Notes under the pieces: generated by a model
Seen by the model: only the letters and a program-made list of their open reading frames with translations
Told to the model about the DNA's origin: nothing
The model's database searches: none
Shown here: positions 33,517 to 42,602 of the stretch, in pieces
Numbering within the stretch: the first letter of the stretch is position 1
Layout of the letters: the number at the start of each line of letters is the position of its first letter
Assembly: GCA_026393985.1 (NCBI GenBank)
Contig: JAPKZB010000080.1
Span: 135,584 to 199,583, forward strand
Source: Acidobacteriota bacterium
GTDB taxonomy: Bacteria; Acidobacteriota; Terriglobia; Bryobacterales; Bryobacteraceae
DNA: 64,000 nt
Direction: 5' to 3'
Made by a program: the position numbers and the translations under genes

Positions 33517-34244
33517 TCCGCCCCCAACACCCCGACTCCCTCATGATCCTCATCCCGGCCTATAACGAAGGCGGGGCCATTCGCCGCGTCGTCACCGAAG
33601 TCCGCACCCAACTGCCCCAGATCCCCGTCCTCGTCCTCGACGACTGCTCCACCGACGACACCCGCACCGAGGCCCTCGCCGCCGGCGCCGGCGTCATCTC
33701 CGTCCCCTACCACCTCGGCCTCGGCGGCTGTGTCCAGGCCGGCTACCGCTACGCCTACGACGCCGGCTTCTCCTACGTCATCCGCATCGACGGCGACGGC
33801 CAGCACGACCCCCGCTTCATTCCCGACCTCTTTGCCGCCCTCCGCCACTCTCCCATCCAGATGGTCATCGGCTCCCGCTACCTCAACGGCAAGGTCCCGG
33901 CCACCTCCTTCGCCCGCGGCATCGGCATCTGGTTCTTCCGCCAGATCCTCCGCCTCATCCTCGAAAAGGAGGTGCACGACCCCACCTCCGGCTTCGTCGG
34001 CGTCAACCGCCAGGCCCTCGAAGTCTTCGCCCGCAGCTTTCCCCTCGAATACCCCGAAATCGAAGCCCTCGTCGTTCTCCAGCGCCGCCAGTTCCGTTTT
34101 GCCGAAGTACCCGTCGTCATGCGCCCTCGCATGGCCGGCGTCAGCACCATCACCGCTCTCAAATCGTTCTACTATGTTCTCCACGTGCTTCTCGGCGTCG
34201 TCGTGAATATCCTGAAGTATGAAGGCAAACGCCGAAAAGGATAG
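33513..34244 (+). CDS. Family 2 glycosyltransferase, polyprenyl-phosphate mannosyl/glucosyltransferase type
   Basis: 243 residues from GTG 33513, overlapping the previous stop (GTGA); ATG 33543 is the alternative and begins directly at the first strand M-I-L-I-P-A-Y-N-E-G. V-L-D-D-C-S-T-D-D and R-I-D-G-D-G-Q-H-D are the DPM1/GtrB-like sugar-nucleotide motifs, and V-H-D-P-T-S-G-F fits the family's acceptor loop. It makes lipid-phosphate sugars used by membrane glycosyltransferases. The next gene (DUF2304) is a common companion. Confidence 0.88.
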   Translation: MIRPQHPDSLMILIPAYNEGGAIRRVVTEVRTQLPQIPVLVLDDCSTDDTRTEALAAGAGVISVPYHLGLGGCVQAGYRYAYDAGFSYVIRIDGDGQHDPRFIPDLFAALRHSPIQMVIGSRYLNGKVPATSFARGIGIWFFRQILRLILEKEVHDPTSGFVGVNRQALEVFARSFPLEYPEIEALVVLQRRQFRFAEVPVVMRPRMAGVSTITALKSFYYVLHVLLGVVVNILKYEGKRRKG

Positions 34245-34250
34245 CTTGTC

Positions 34251-34619
34251 ATGGATCGCCTGCTAAACGTCGTCACCGGCATGAGCGTCCTGCTCATCGG
34301 ACTCGTCTTCTTTGCCATCCGCCGCGCCCACATTCGCGTCGAGTACTCCATCAGTTGGCTCAGCGCCGCCCTCGTCATGCTCATCCTCAGCCAGTGGCAA
34401 TGGGCCCTCGCGCAGATTGCCGACTTCCTCGGCGTCAATAACGCCCCCTTCGCCCTCCTGCTCATCATCCTCAGCCTCTTTCTCATCGTATTCTTCCGCT
34501 TCTCCGTCATCATCAGCGACCTCAAAGACGCCAACATCGCCCTGACGCAAAAACTCGCCATCATCGAATACCAACTGCAGCATGTCCAAGAAAAACACTC
34601 CCCCTCCCGCGACGCCTAA
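34251..34619 (+). CDS. DUF2304 family membrane protein
   Basis: 122 residues with three hydrophobic segments (about 7-23, 35-53 and 64-85) and a charged helical tail (D-L-K-D-A-N-I-A-L-T-Q-K-L-A-I-I-E-Y-Q). R-A-H-I-R-V-E-Y-S-I-S-W after helix 1 is typical of DUF2304, a family found next to polyprenyl-phosphate glycosyltransferases. Probably assists the adjacent enzyme at the membrane. The next gene starts inside its last 38 bp. Confidence 0.8.
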   Translation: MDRLLNVVTGMSVLLIGLVFFAIRRAHIRVEYSISWLSAALVMLILSQWQWALAQIADFLGVNNAPFALLLIILSLFLIVFFRFSVIISDLKDANIALTQKLAIIEYQLQHVQEKHSPSRDA

Positions 34620-36294
34620 CGCAGCCAACGCCAAGTGGCCCGTCGCGGCCGGCCTGTTCCTCCTCGCCTTCGCGCTGCTCGAAATCTATAGCTCGGCCCT
34701 CAACGGCCCGTTCCTGTTCGACGACCGCTACCTGCCCTTCCTCCTGCCCGGCTTCGCCGACAACGCCCTCCGCTACTGGGTCCTCGGCGTCCGCCCCCTC
34801 CTCATGGTCACCTACTGGGCCAACACCCGCCTGTTCGGCCTCGACCCCTACTGGTTCCACTTCGTCAACCTCCTGCTCCACGCCTCCGCCGGCCTCTTCG
34901 TCTGGCTCATCGCCCGAAAGCTCACCCAACACAGAATCCTCTCCGCCTTCTGCGCGCTCGTCTTCCTGCTCCACCCGCTCCAAACCGAATCGGTCTCCTA
35001 TATCGCCAGCCGCTCGGAGGTCCTCGCCGGCCTGTTCTTCCTCGCCGCCTGGGCCGTCTTCCTCTACCGCAAGCAACAAGCCATCTCCGTCGGTGAATCG
35101 CTCCTCGTCATCGCCCTCTACGGCATGGCCGTCCTCACCAAGGAGCACACGGTCGTGCTCTTCGCCGTCCTCCTGCTCACCGACTACTTCTACAACCCCG
35201 GCTTCCGCCTCGAAGGCATCAAGAAAAACTGGAAACTCTACGGCGGCCTCCTCCTTGCCGGTCTCGCCCCGGTCCCCTTCCTCCTCCGCACCCTCAAAAA
35301 TGCCGACTCCGCCGGCTTCAACATGAAGGACCTCACCGCCCTCGACTACCTCCTCACCCAAACCCGCTCCCTCTGGGTCTACGTCCGCCTCTACCTCCTC
35401 CCCCTCCAACAAAACCTCGACTACGACATGCCCATCTCCCGCTCCCTATTCGATTACGGAGCCGGTCTCTGCCTCCTCAGTTGGCTCGTCCTCGCCGCCA
35501 TCGCCTGGAACAAACGCAAACAATTCCCCCTCGCCAGCTTCGGCTTTTTCCTCTTCCTCGTCCTCCTCGCCCCCACCTCCTCCCTCCTCCCCATCCGCGA
35601 CGTCCTCGTCGAGCGCCGCATGTACATGCCCGTCTTCGCCCTCACCCTCATCGCCGTCGAACTCCTCCGCCGCTCGAAAACCACCCCCACCGTCCTCGCC
35701 GTCCTCACCGCCGCCGTCTCGCTCGCCCTCATGGCCGCCACCTACCAGCGCAACGCCGTCTGGGGCTCCGCCCTCGCCCTCTGGGCCGACACCGCCGCCA
35801 AATCCCCCAACAAAGCCCGCCCCCACTTCCAACTCGCCTACGCCCACTATGAAAAGGGGCAGTGCCTCGAAGCCACCCACGCCTACGCCCGCGCCGCCGA
35901 ACTCCAAAAACCCGACGACCATCTCTACGTCGACTGGGCCCTCGCCCTCGACTGCGCCGGCCAGCCCGCCCTCGCCCTCTCCCGCCTCGAAGACGCCAAC
36001 CGCCTCAAACCCTCCGCCCACAACTACTCCCTCATGGGCATGATCCGCGGCAAAACCCAGCAGTACGACGAAGGCCTCGCCGCCCTCGCCGAAGCCGAAA
36101 AGCTCGACCCCAACTTCCCCATGCTCCACGTCTACCGCGCCAACATCCTGTTCGTCCGCAACGAACTCGACGCCTCCATCGCCAGCTACCAGACCGCCCT
36201 GCGCCTCGCCCCCGACCTCGCCGCCGCCGCCCAGGGCCTCCGCAACGCCCAAAACACCAAAGCCAAAGCCCAAGCCGATGCGAATCGGCGTTAA
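34582..36294 (+). CDS. Multi-pass membrane protein with TPR tail, TMTC/GT39-like glycosyltransferase
   Basis: 570 residues. About ten membrane segments span residues 20-385. An early loop S-A-L-N-G-P-F-L-F-D-D-R-Y has the D-D position of GT-C mannosyltransferases, and H-P-L-Q-T-E-S-V-S-Y-I-A-S-R-S-E is the conserved TMTC-type block. From about residue 405 there are four TPR units (A-R-P-H-F-Q-L-A-Y-A-H-Y, L-Y-V-D-W-A-L-A, Y-S-L-M-G-M-I-R-G, L-H-V-Y-R-A-N-I-L). The layout matches TPR-containing O-mannosyl-type transferases. Overlaps both neighbours, so translation is coupled. Confidence 0.83.
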   Translation: MSKKNTPPPATPNAANAKWPVAAGLFLLAFALLEIYSSALNGPFLFDDRYLPFLLPGFADNALRYWVLGVRPLLMVTYWANTRLFGLDPYWFHFVNLLLHASAGLFVWLIARKLTQHRILSAFCALVFLLHPLQTESVSYIASRSEVLAGLFFLAAWAVFLYRKQQAISVGESLLVIALYGMAVLTKEHTVVLFAVLLLTDYFYNPGFRLEGIKKNWKLYGGLLLAGLAPVPFLLRTLKNADSAGFNMKDLTALDYLLTQTRSLWVYVRLYLLPLQQNLDYDMPISRSLFDYGAGLCLLSWLVLAAIAWNKRKQFPLASFGFFLFLVLLAPTSSLLPIRDVLVERRMYMPVFALTLIAVELLRRSKTTPTVLAVLTAAVSLALMAATYQRNAVWGSALALWADTAAKSPNKARPHFQLAYAHYEKGQCLEATHAYARAAELQKPDDHLYVDWALALDCAGQPALALSRLEDANRLKPSAHNYSLMGMIRGKTQQYDEGLAALAEAEKLDPNFPMLHVYRANILFVRNELDASIASYQTALRLAPDLAAAAQGLRNAQNTKAKAQADANRR

Positions 36295-37333
36295 CGCCCT
36301 CTATCTCCTCCCCGGCGAGGTCGGCGGCACCGAAATCTATCTCCGCAACTTACTTGAGGCCCTCGCCCAGGAGCCCGACGACCACGAGTACATCCTCTTC
36401 ACCAATCGAGAAACCGGCCCCGACCTCGCCCCGCCGGACCCCCGCTTCCAACTCTGGCCCCAACCCGTCAACGCCCGCTTCCGTCCCGGCCGCATCCTTT
36501 GGGAGCAGTTCGGCCTCTCCACCGGCGACTGCGACTTGCTCTTAAATCCCGGCTTCACCGCCCCCTGCCTCGCCCGCTGCCCCCAACTCACCTGGATCCA
36601 CGACCTCCAGCACAAGCGCCACCCCGAATACTTCAAACCCGCCGACTTACTCGCCTGGCGTTTCTTAGTCTGGGCCGCCGCCCGCCGCTCGAAGGCCATC
36701 CTCACCCTCAGCGAGAAATCCAGAGAAGACATCCACGAGATCTACAAAGTCCCCCTCGACCGCATCCACTTAGCCCCGCCCGGAGTCGGCGAAGTCTTCC
36801 CGACGCTCAACGCCCAACGCACCGAACCCATCGTCCTCTGCGTCTCCACGCTCCACCCCCACAAAGGCATCGAGACCCTCCTCGAAGCCTTCGAGAAGTT
36901 CCGCCAAACGCACCCCAACTACCGCCTCGTCTTAGCCGGCATGAAAGGCTTTCACACAAAGGCGATCGAGGCCAAGGCCGGCCCCAACGTCGAGATCACC
37001 GGCTGGCTGGACCGAGAGGACTTATACGACCTCTACCGCCGAGCCAGCCTCTTCGTCTTCCCCTCAACCTTCGAAGGCTTCGGCATGCCGATTCTCGAAG
37101 CGATGGCCGCCGGCCTCCCCACCATCTGCGCCGACGCCCGCCCCATGAAAGACGTCAGCGCCGACGGCGCCCTCCACTTCCCCCCGGGAAACGCCACGGC
37201 CCTCGCCGCTCAAATGGAGAAAGCGCTCACCGCCCCCGGCCTGATCCCAAAGGCCAAACAAAGAGCCGCCGAGTTCACCTGGCAAAAAACAGCCCGATCC
37301 GTCCTCACCGCCGTCAAAGCCGCCGTTACCTGA
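36278..37333 (+). CDS. Family 4 glycosyltransferase
   Basis: 351 residues, GT-B fold. N-terminal Rossmann domain starts M-R-I-G-V-N-A-L-Y-L-L-P-G-E-V-G-G-T. The C-terminal half has I-V-L-C-V-S-T-L-H-P-H-K-G-I (phosphate loop) and F-P-S-T-F-E-G-F-G-M-P-I-L-E-A-M-A, the E-x7-E retaining-GT signature. Nucleotide-sugar dependent, cytosolic or membrane-associated. Starts 17 bp inside the previous gene and ends the operon at 37333. Confidence 0.92.
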   Translation: MRIGVNALYLLPGEVGGTEIYLRNLLEALAQEPDDHEYILFTNRETGPDLAPPDPRFQLWPQPVNARFRPGRILWEQFGLSTGDCDLLLNPGFTAPCLARCPQLTWIHDLQHKRHPEYFKPADLLAWRFLVWAAARRSKAILTLSEKSREDIHEIYKVPLDRIHLAPPGVGEVFPTLNAQRTEPIVLCVSTLHPHKGIETLLEAFEKFRQTHPNYRLVLAGMKGFHTKAIEAKAGPNVEITGWLDREDLYDLYRRASLFVFPSTFEGFGMPILEAMAAGLPTICADARPMKDVSADGALHFPPGNATALAAQMEKALTAPGLIPKAKQRAAEFTWQKTARSVLTAVKAAVT

Positions 37334-37356
37334 AAACCGGGCTCCGGCGACCGCCG

Positions 37357-38481
37357 TTACTCCGGCACCGCGATCAACTCAATCGCCAATGAAGCATCCA
37401 TGCTCGGCAACCCCTCAAACACCAGCGCCGTACTCGCCGGCGGCTTGGCCGGGTCAAAAAACTCAAACCGGACCTTCCGGGCCACCTCCAGAATCCGGTT
37501 CGAAATCGGATAGAGGTTCGAAAACGCCACCTGCTTCATGCTCGCCTTCTGCCCCTCGAGCACCTTGGCCATGCGCTGAAACGCCAACCGCACATCGTTC
37601 TCTTCAAAGTTAAAGGCCACCTGCGTCCCGGTCAGCACCAGTCGCGGCGCGTTGATCAAAACGAACTTCGAAAAGCGCGGCGACGGAGCCATATCCACCG
37701 GATTCAGAAACACCACCGGCACCACCGGCCCCTTCACCAACCGGACCACCCCCTCGCACTCGGCCAACGCCGCTCCGTGCCCCCGCTGTGCCTGAAACGC
37801 CGTGAACCCCGCCGCCGGAAACGCCGCCGCCACGCGCGACCGTACCTCGGCCATCTGCGTCAGCGACGACAACATACAGGTCACCTTCACCACATCAGTC
37901 TTCTGACTGCCCGCCAACTGCGCCGCCTTGCCCAGGTCCGCCAGCGCCCGCTCGAGCATCGGCAAAACCTGGTCCGGCTCCTCTTTTCCGTATCCCCCCA
38001 TGCCCGAAAGGAACCCCAGACCCTGAGGATTCACCGCTTTCTTGGCCACCACCATGGCCTCCACCACCACCTGCGCGCCCTCCATCGGCAGCAGCCCCAC
38101 CTGAATGGTCGATACGGCCGGCAGCGGAAGACGCTTCTCGCTGAACTCCTCGCTCACAATCGCCGGCACCCGCCGCAGATCACCCGTGCCCGCCACAAAC
38201 GCGCGCAGCTTCACAATCTGCCCGCCCCTGGCCTGCGCCTTCAAACTCTTAAGCGCATCCCGAACCTGCGCCGAAAGCAAACCCTTGCCCGTCATCGGCG
38301 ACACCAGAAACTCAAGCCGCGCCGTCTCCACCGTCACCGCCGCCGGCGGATCGGGGGGAATCTCAAGAACCTGCGTAATCTCCTCTTTGGTTTCTTTCTT
38401 GCTCTTCTTCTTTTGCGCCGGCAAATCGCTCGTTATCGCGAAAAGCAGCGCCCAACATAAGGGGAGTACGCGGCGAAGCAT
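37357..38481 (-). CDS. Exported protein with three tandem RidA/YjgF-like domains
   Basis: 374 residues with a signal peptide (W-A-L-L-F-A-I-T-S-D-L-P-A-Q), then a Lys-rich spacer. Three consecutive RidA-like units lie at about 50-145, 165-255 and 275-374. Evidence: L-P-A-V-S-T-I-Q-V-G-L-L-P and V-V-V-E-A-M-V-V; T-D-V-V-K-V-T-C-M-L-S-S-L; and V-L-E-G-Q-K-A-S-M-K-Q-V with P-A-S-T-A-L-V-F-E-G-L-P. Ordinary RidA is a homotrimer of 130-residue chains, so this chain could fold as one pseudo-trimer. The Arg of the active-site P-A-R motif is replaced in each unit, so imine hydrolysis is doubtful. It lies 19 bp downstream of modABC on the same strand. Confidence 0.72.
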   Translation of the reverse strand: MLRRVLPLCWALLFAITSDLPAQKKKSKKETKEEITQVLEIPPDPPAAVTVETARLEFLVSPMTGKGLLSAQVRDALKSLKAQARGGQIVKLRAFVAGTGDLRRVPAIVSEEFSEKRLPLPAVSTIQVGLLPMEGAQVVVEAMVVAKKAVNPQGLGFLSGMGGYGKEEPDQVLPMLERALADLGKAAQLAGSQKTDVVKVTCMLSSLTQMAEVRSRVAAAFPAAGFTAFQAQRGHGAALAECEGVVRLVKGPVVPVVFLNPVDMAPSPRFSKFVLINAPRLVLTGTQVAFNFEENDVRLAFQRMAKVLEGQKASMKQVAFSNLYPISNRILEVARKVRFEFFDPAKPPASTALVFEGLPSMDASLAIELIAVPE

Positions 38482-38500
38482 CTCCCGAAAATTCTAGCAG

Positions 38501-41092
38501 CTATCCGGCCAGCCACAGCAAGCGCTCCGGCGCCAACTCCACGTACCAGGGCTGCGGCCGCGCCTCCCAAACGCGCCACTCCTCCTTGCCCATCTGCATC
38601 GCCAGCGTCCCCGGCGCCGTACCCTCACCGAGCGCCAGACGCAACGTCATTTCGTGCGGAGACTCGCTCAGCTCGCGCAACCGGCAAGGGAACACATTCA
38701 CCCGCCCGCCGTCTTCGGCCCACAACCGTAGGTGCCGCGCCCGAATGCCCACCTGCCCCGGCGGCCCCGCCCGCTCCCCGCCCGCGAGCGAGACGCCCAA
38801 CAGCGGCACCTCCACCCGTCCCTCGCCGCTCACCACCACTGGAAAGATGTTCTTGCAGCCCGTCAACCGGGCCGCCGCCGCGCTGCCCGGACTCTCAAAC
38901 ACCGCCCGCTTCGCCCCGGCCGCAATCACCGCGCCTCCATCAAGCACCACCAGGTCGTCACAAAAACGGTACGCCTCCTCCATATCGTGCGTGACAAAGA
39001 CCACGGCGCCCGCGTAGGTCCGCAGCGCCTCCCGCAGCTGCGTCTCCAGCTGCCGCCGCAGATGCGCATCGAGCGCCGAAAAGGGCTCATCGAGCAACAG
39101 CGCCTCCGGCCGCGGCGCCAAGGCCCGTCCTAAGGCCACGCGCTGCCGCTGCCCGCCCGACAACTCCCCCGGATACCGGTCCCGCAACCCCTCCAGATGC
39201 ACCAAACGCAGCGTCTCGGCCACGCGCCGCTCCCGCTCCGGCCCCGGCAGTCCGGCCAACCCGAACGCCACGTTGCCCGCCACCGTCATGTGCGGAAACA
39301 ACGCATAGTCCTGAAACAGCACCCCGATCCGCCGTGCCGCAGGCGGCAGGTCGATCCCCTGCGCCCGGTCAAACAGCACCCGGCCGTTCAACACAATGCG
39401 ACCCTCCTCCGGCGTCTCGATCCCGGCCATGCACCGCAACGCCATACTCTTGCCCGACCCGGAGGCCCCCAGCAAACCGACCGGTCCACCCTGCGCCGTA
39501 AACGAAGCCGACAGCGCAAAGTCGGCATACCGTCGCGCCGCGCGGAACTCGAGCGTCCTGCCGCCCGGTCGCGCCACGAAGGGTCCGGCGGGAGAGCGCT
39601 GCATACCCTCGGGCTCCTCTCCCACCGGGCCGCCCGCGCCCCGCCGCGGCTCCCTCCGCGACCAGTAGCCCAGGGCGACAATCGCCACCAGCGAAACGGC
39701 CACCGTCAGCAGCACCCAGCCCAGCGCCCGACTCATCTCCCCGCCCTCAGCGGCAAAAAAAATCGCCACCGGCATCGTCTGTGTGCGACCCGGAATGTTG
39801 CCCGCCAACATCAACGTAGCGCCAAACTCGCCCAACGCTCGCGCAAACGCGAGCACGGTTCCCGCCAGAATCCCCGGCCCCGCCAGCGGCAAGGTAACCT
39901 GCCGAAACACCCGCCACTCGGAAGCCCCCAGCGTCCGCGCCGCCTGCGGCAGGCTCGGCGCCACCTGCTCAAGCGCACCGAGCGCAGCGCGATACATCAT
40001 CGGAAAAGCCACCACCGTTGCCGCAATTACCGTCGCGGGCCAGGAGAAGGCAATCGTTACGCCCAGGCTCGCAAGCATCCGTCCCACGCCGCTGTTGCGC
40101 CCCAGCGCCAGCAGCAGCAAAAAACCGATCACCGTTGGCGGCAGCACCAAAGGCAGCAGGAACACCCCATCGAGCAAAGTCCGCCCCCGGCCGCGATAGA
40201 CGTTCATCCAGTAAGCCGCCGCCAGCCCCAGCACGAAGGTCAGCAGCGTCGCCACCACCGAGGTCCGGAGCGAGATCCAGAGCGGCGAAAGATCCCAGGG
40301 CGGCTCCGGGGGCGGCTGGTCCCGGGCCGGCGCCACTCCTGGCAGCAGGCCATACCGGGCGAACACCGCCCCGGCCTCGCGCCCCCGCAGGAAGGTCACA
40401 AACTCCCGCGCCAGCCCCGGCTGCTTCGCCCCGGTCATCACCGCCACCGGATACACAATCGGCGCATGGCTGCCCGGCGGCGCCACCGCCACCACCCGCA
40501 CCCGCTCCACCCCCCGCGCATCGCTGGCATACACCAACCCGGCATCGGCATCGCCCGAGGCGACATAGGTCAGCACCTGCCGCACGTCCTTGGCCAACAC
40601 CAGCCGGGATTCGACCCGCTCCCAAGCCCCCACCGCGCGCAGCACCTGGCGGCCGTACTCGCCCGCCGGCACGCTGGCCGGGTCGCCCAGCGCCACCGTG
40701 CGAACCGCGGCGGCAGACAAATCCTCAAAACCGTGCGGATGCTCCACCCCGGCCGGCGCGATCAGCACGACCTCATTGCGCAGCAGGGCCACGCGGGTCC
40801 CGGCCGCCACCAGGCCCTGCGCCGCCAACCGGTCCATCGGCTCCGGCGCCGCCGGCAGAAAAACGTCCACCGGCGCACCCTGTTCAATCTGCTGCCGCAG
40901 CGCCCCGCTCGCGCCGAAGTTCCACACAATCCGGGCCTCCGGCCTCACCCGGGCAAAGGCAACCCCAATCTCCTCCATGGCCAGCCGCAAACTCGCCGCG
41001 GCCGACACCGTCAGGCTCTCGGCCTCCGCCGGCGCACAGCCCAGCGCGAGTGCGGCCAGCGCACCCACCATGCTTCTGCGGCCGGCCTTCAT
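38501..41092 (-). CDS. modABC: Single-chain molybdate ABC transporter (ModA-ModB-ModC fusion)
   Basis: 863 residues from ATG 41092, giving a signal peptide. ModA spans about 25-252: S-A-A-A-S-L-R (oxyanion loop), F-G-A-S-G-A-L-R-Q-Q-I-E, V-D-V-F-L-P-A. A Pro-rich linker leads to ModB (268-478), with five hydrophobic segments and the coupling helix A-A-R-T-L-G-A-S-E-W-R-V-F. ModC spans 512-863: Walker A G-A-S-G-S-G-K-S, signature L-S-G-G-Q-R-Q-R-V, Walker B L-L-L-D-E-P-F, and a TOBE/Mop-like C-terminus. With ModA outside, five membrane passes put ModC in the cytoplasm, so the topology is consistent. Normally three genes. Confidence 0.88.
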   Translation of the reverse strand: MKAGRRSMVGALAALALGCAPAEAESLTVSAAASLRLAMEEIGVAFARVRPEARIVWNFGASGALRQQIEQGAPVDVFLPAAPEPMDRLAAQGLVAAGTRVALLRNEVVLIAPAGVEHPHGFEDLSAAAVRTVALGDPASVPAGEYGRQVLRAVGAWERVESRLVLAKDVRQVLTYVASGDADAGLVYASDARGVERVRVVAVAPPGSHAPIVYPVAVMTGAKQPGLAREFVTFLRGREAGAVFARYGLLPGVAPARDQPPPEPPWDLSPLWISLRTSVVATLLTFVLGLAAAYWMNVYRGRGRTLLDGVFLLPLVLPPTVIGFLLLLALGRNSGVGRMLASLGVTIAFSWPATVIAATVVAFPMMYRAALGALEQVAPSLPQAARTLGASEWRVFRQVTLPLAGPGILAGTVLAFARALGEFGATLMLAGNIPGRTQTMPVAIFFAAEGGEMSRALGWVLLTVAVSLVAIVALGYWSRREPRRGAGGPVGEEPEGMQRSPAGPFVARPGGRTLEFRAARRYADFALSASFTAQGGPVGLLGASGSGKSMALRCMAGIETPEEGRIVLNGRVLFDRAQGIDLPPAARRIGVLFQDYALFPHMTVAGNVAFGLAGLPGPERERRVAETLRLVHLEGLRDRYPGELSGGQRQRVALGRALAPRPEALLLDEPFSALDAHLRRQLETQLREALRTYAGAVVFVTHDMEEAYRFCDDLVVLDGGAVIAAGAKRAVFESPGSAAAARLTGCKNIFPVVVSGEGRVEVPLLGVSLAGGERAGPPGQVGIRARHLRLWAEDGGRVNVFPCRLRELSESPHEMTLRLALGEGTAPGTLAMQMGKEEWRVWEARPQPWYVELAPERLLWLAG

Positions 41093-41292
41093 CGACCCTT
41101 CCCACCCCATCCAGCGCCATCCCAATACCTCATCATGCTTCCCTTCCCGCTCCAGTACTCTCAGCTTACGCCGGGGAAAGCGAACCCGGGCCGCGGCCTC
41201 CGCCAAGCCGGAAACGGTCCGGGACAAACGCCGATTACTTGGTTCTAGCGTTTTACTTTCAACAAATTAACATGGTACCCTAATGGTCAAAC

Positions 41293-42597
41293 ATGCGTAC
41301 CGTCGACCTGATCACCCGCAAAAGAGACGGCGAGGAACTATCCTCCGAAGAGCTCGCCTACCTCGTGCAGGGGTACATGAGCGGAGCCATCCCGGACTAC
41401 CAGATGTCCGCGTTCCTCATGGCCACCTTCCATTCGAGCATGACCGAAAAGGAAGTCGGTACCCTCACCGACCTTCTTCTGAAGAGCGGCCAAACCGTCG
41501 ATTTCTCGGACATCCCCGGACTCAAAGTAGATAAGCATTCCACCGGCGGCGTGGGGGACAAAACCAGTCTCATCGCCGCACCGATTGCCGCCGCGGCCGG
41601 TGTTACCGTGCCGATGATCTCGGGCCGTGCCCTCGGCCACACGGGTGGTACCCTCGATAAGCTGGAGTCCATCCCCGGCTTCCGAACCAATCTGACAATC
41701 GAAGAGTTCAAGGCTCAGGTTTCGAAGCATAAGCTGGCTTTCATCGGTCAGACCGCCGAAATCGCCCCGGCCGACGGTGCGCTGTACGCCCTCCGCGATG
41801 CCACCGGCACCGTCGAATCCATTCCGCTGATCGCCAGCTCCATCATGTCGAAGAAGCTGGCCGTCGGACTCGACGCCATCGTGCTCGATGTCAAGGTCGG
41901 CTCGGGCGCGTTCATGAAAAAGCAGGTCGACGCCCGCCGCCTCGCCCAACTGATGGTCGCCATCGGGCGCCGTCATGGCAAGCGCGTCCAGGCGCTCATC
42001 ACCGACATGAACCAGCCGCTCGGCTACGCCATCGGCAACGCCCTCGAAATCATGGAGGTCTCGCAGACCCTCCAGAACGCCGGCCCGATCGATCTCACCC
42101 GCCTGTCCATCGAACTCGCCGCCCGGATGATTCACCTCGGCAAAGTCGTCCCTACCATCGACGAAGCTCGGGAGATCGCCCAGCGGCGCCTGGTTGACGG
42201 CTCGGCCTACAAGAAGCTCAAAGAGGTCATCCGCGCTCAGGGCGGCGACCCGAACGTCCTCGACAAGTTCGAACTGCTGCCGAACGCTACCGGCGCCCGC
42301 GATATCGTCACCACCCGCGGCGGCTACGTCTCGGCCGTCGATGCCCAGGTCATCGGCGCCGCTTCCACACTCATTGGCGCCGGCCGCAACACCAAAGACG
42401 ATGCCATCGACCACGCCGTCGGGGTCATCCTTGAAGTCAAAGTCGGCCAGAAGATCGATCCGGGTGCTATTCTTTGCCGCCTCTACTACCGGGACGATGC
42501 CAATGTCGAAGCGGCTGCCGACCTGGTTGAAGATGCCTTCCGTATCTCCACCTCGGCGCCCGACGAGCGTGAGAACATCCTCGAAGTCGTCAGCTAA
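41293..42597 (+). CDS. pdp: Pyrimidine-nucleoside (thymidine) phosphorylase
   Basis: 434 residues, full family length. Signature K-H-S-T-G-G-V-G-D-K-T-S-L (about residues 79-91), then G-R-A-L-G-H-T-G-G-T-L-D-K-L-E-S-I-P-G-F. Also S-I-M-S-K-K-L-A and V-L-D-V-K-V-G-S-G-A-F-M-K, the phosphate and pyrimidine contact blocks. It cleaves thymidine/uridine with phosphate to base plus (deoxy)ribose 1-phosphate. deoA and pdp types cannot be separated by eye; the Bacillus-like pdp type is preferred. First gene of a five-gene salvage operon. Confidence 0.93.
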   Translation: MRTVDLITRKRDGEELSSEELAYLVQGYMSGAIPDYQMSAFLMATFHSSMTEKEVGTLTDLLLKSGQTVDFSDIPGLKVDKHSTGGVGDKTSLIAAPIAAAAGVTVPMISGRALGHTGGTLDKLESIPGFRTNLTIEEFKAQVSKHKLAFIGQTAEIAPADGALYALRDATGTVESIPLIASSIMSKKLAVGLDAIVLDVKVGSGAFMKKQVDARRLAQLMVAIGRRHGKRVQALITDMNQPLGYAIGNALEIMEVSQTLQNAGPIDLTRLSIELAARMIHLGKVVPTIDEAREIAQRRLVDGSAYKKLKEVIRAQGGDPNVLDKFELLPNATGARDIVTTRGGYVSAVDAQVIGAASTLIGAGRNTKDDAIDHAVGVILEVKVGQKIDPGAILCRLYYRDDANVEAAADLVEDAFRISTSAPDERENILEVVS

Positions 42598-42602
42598 CTC
42601 CC

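Noticed and set aside
39197-41248. 683-residue plus-strand frame opposite modABC
   Set aside because: Arg/Pro/His-rich low-complexity translation with no motifs, opposite a gene with complete ABC-transporter motifs.
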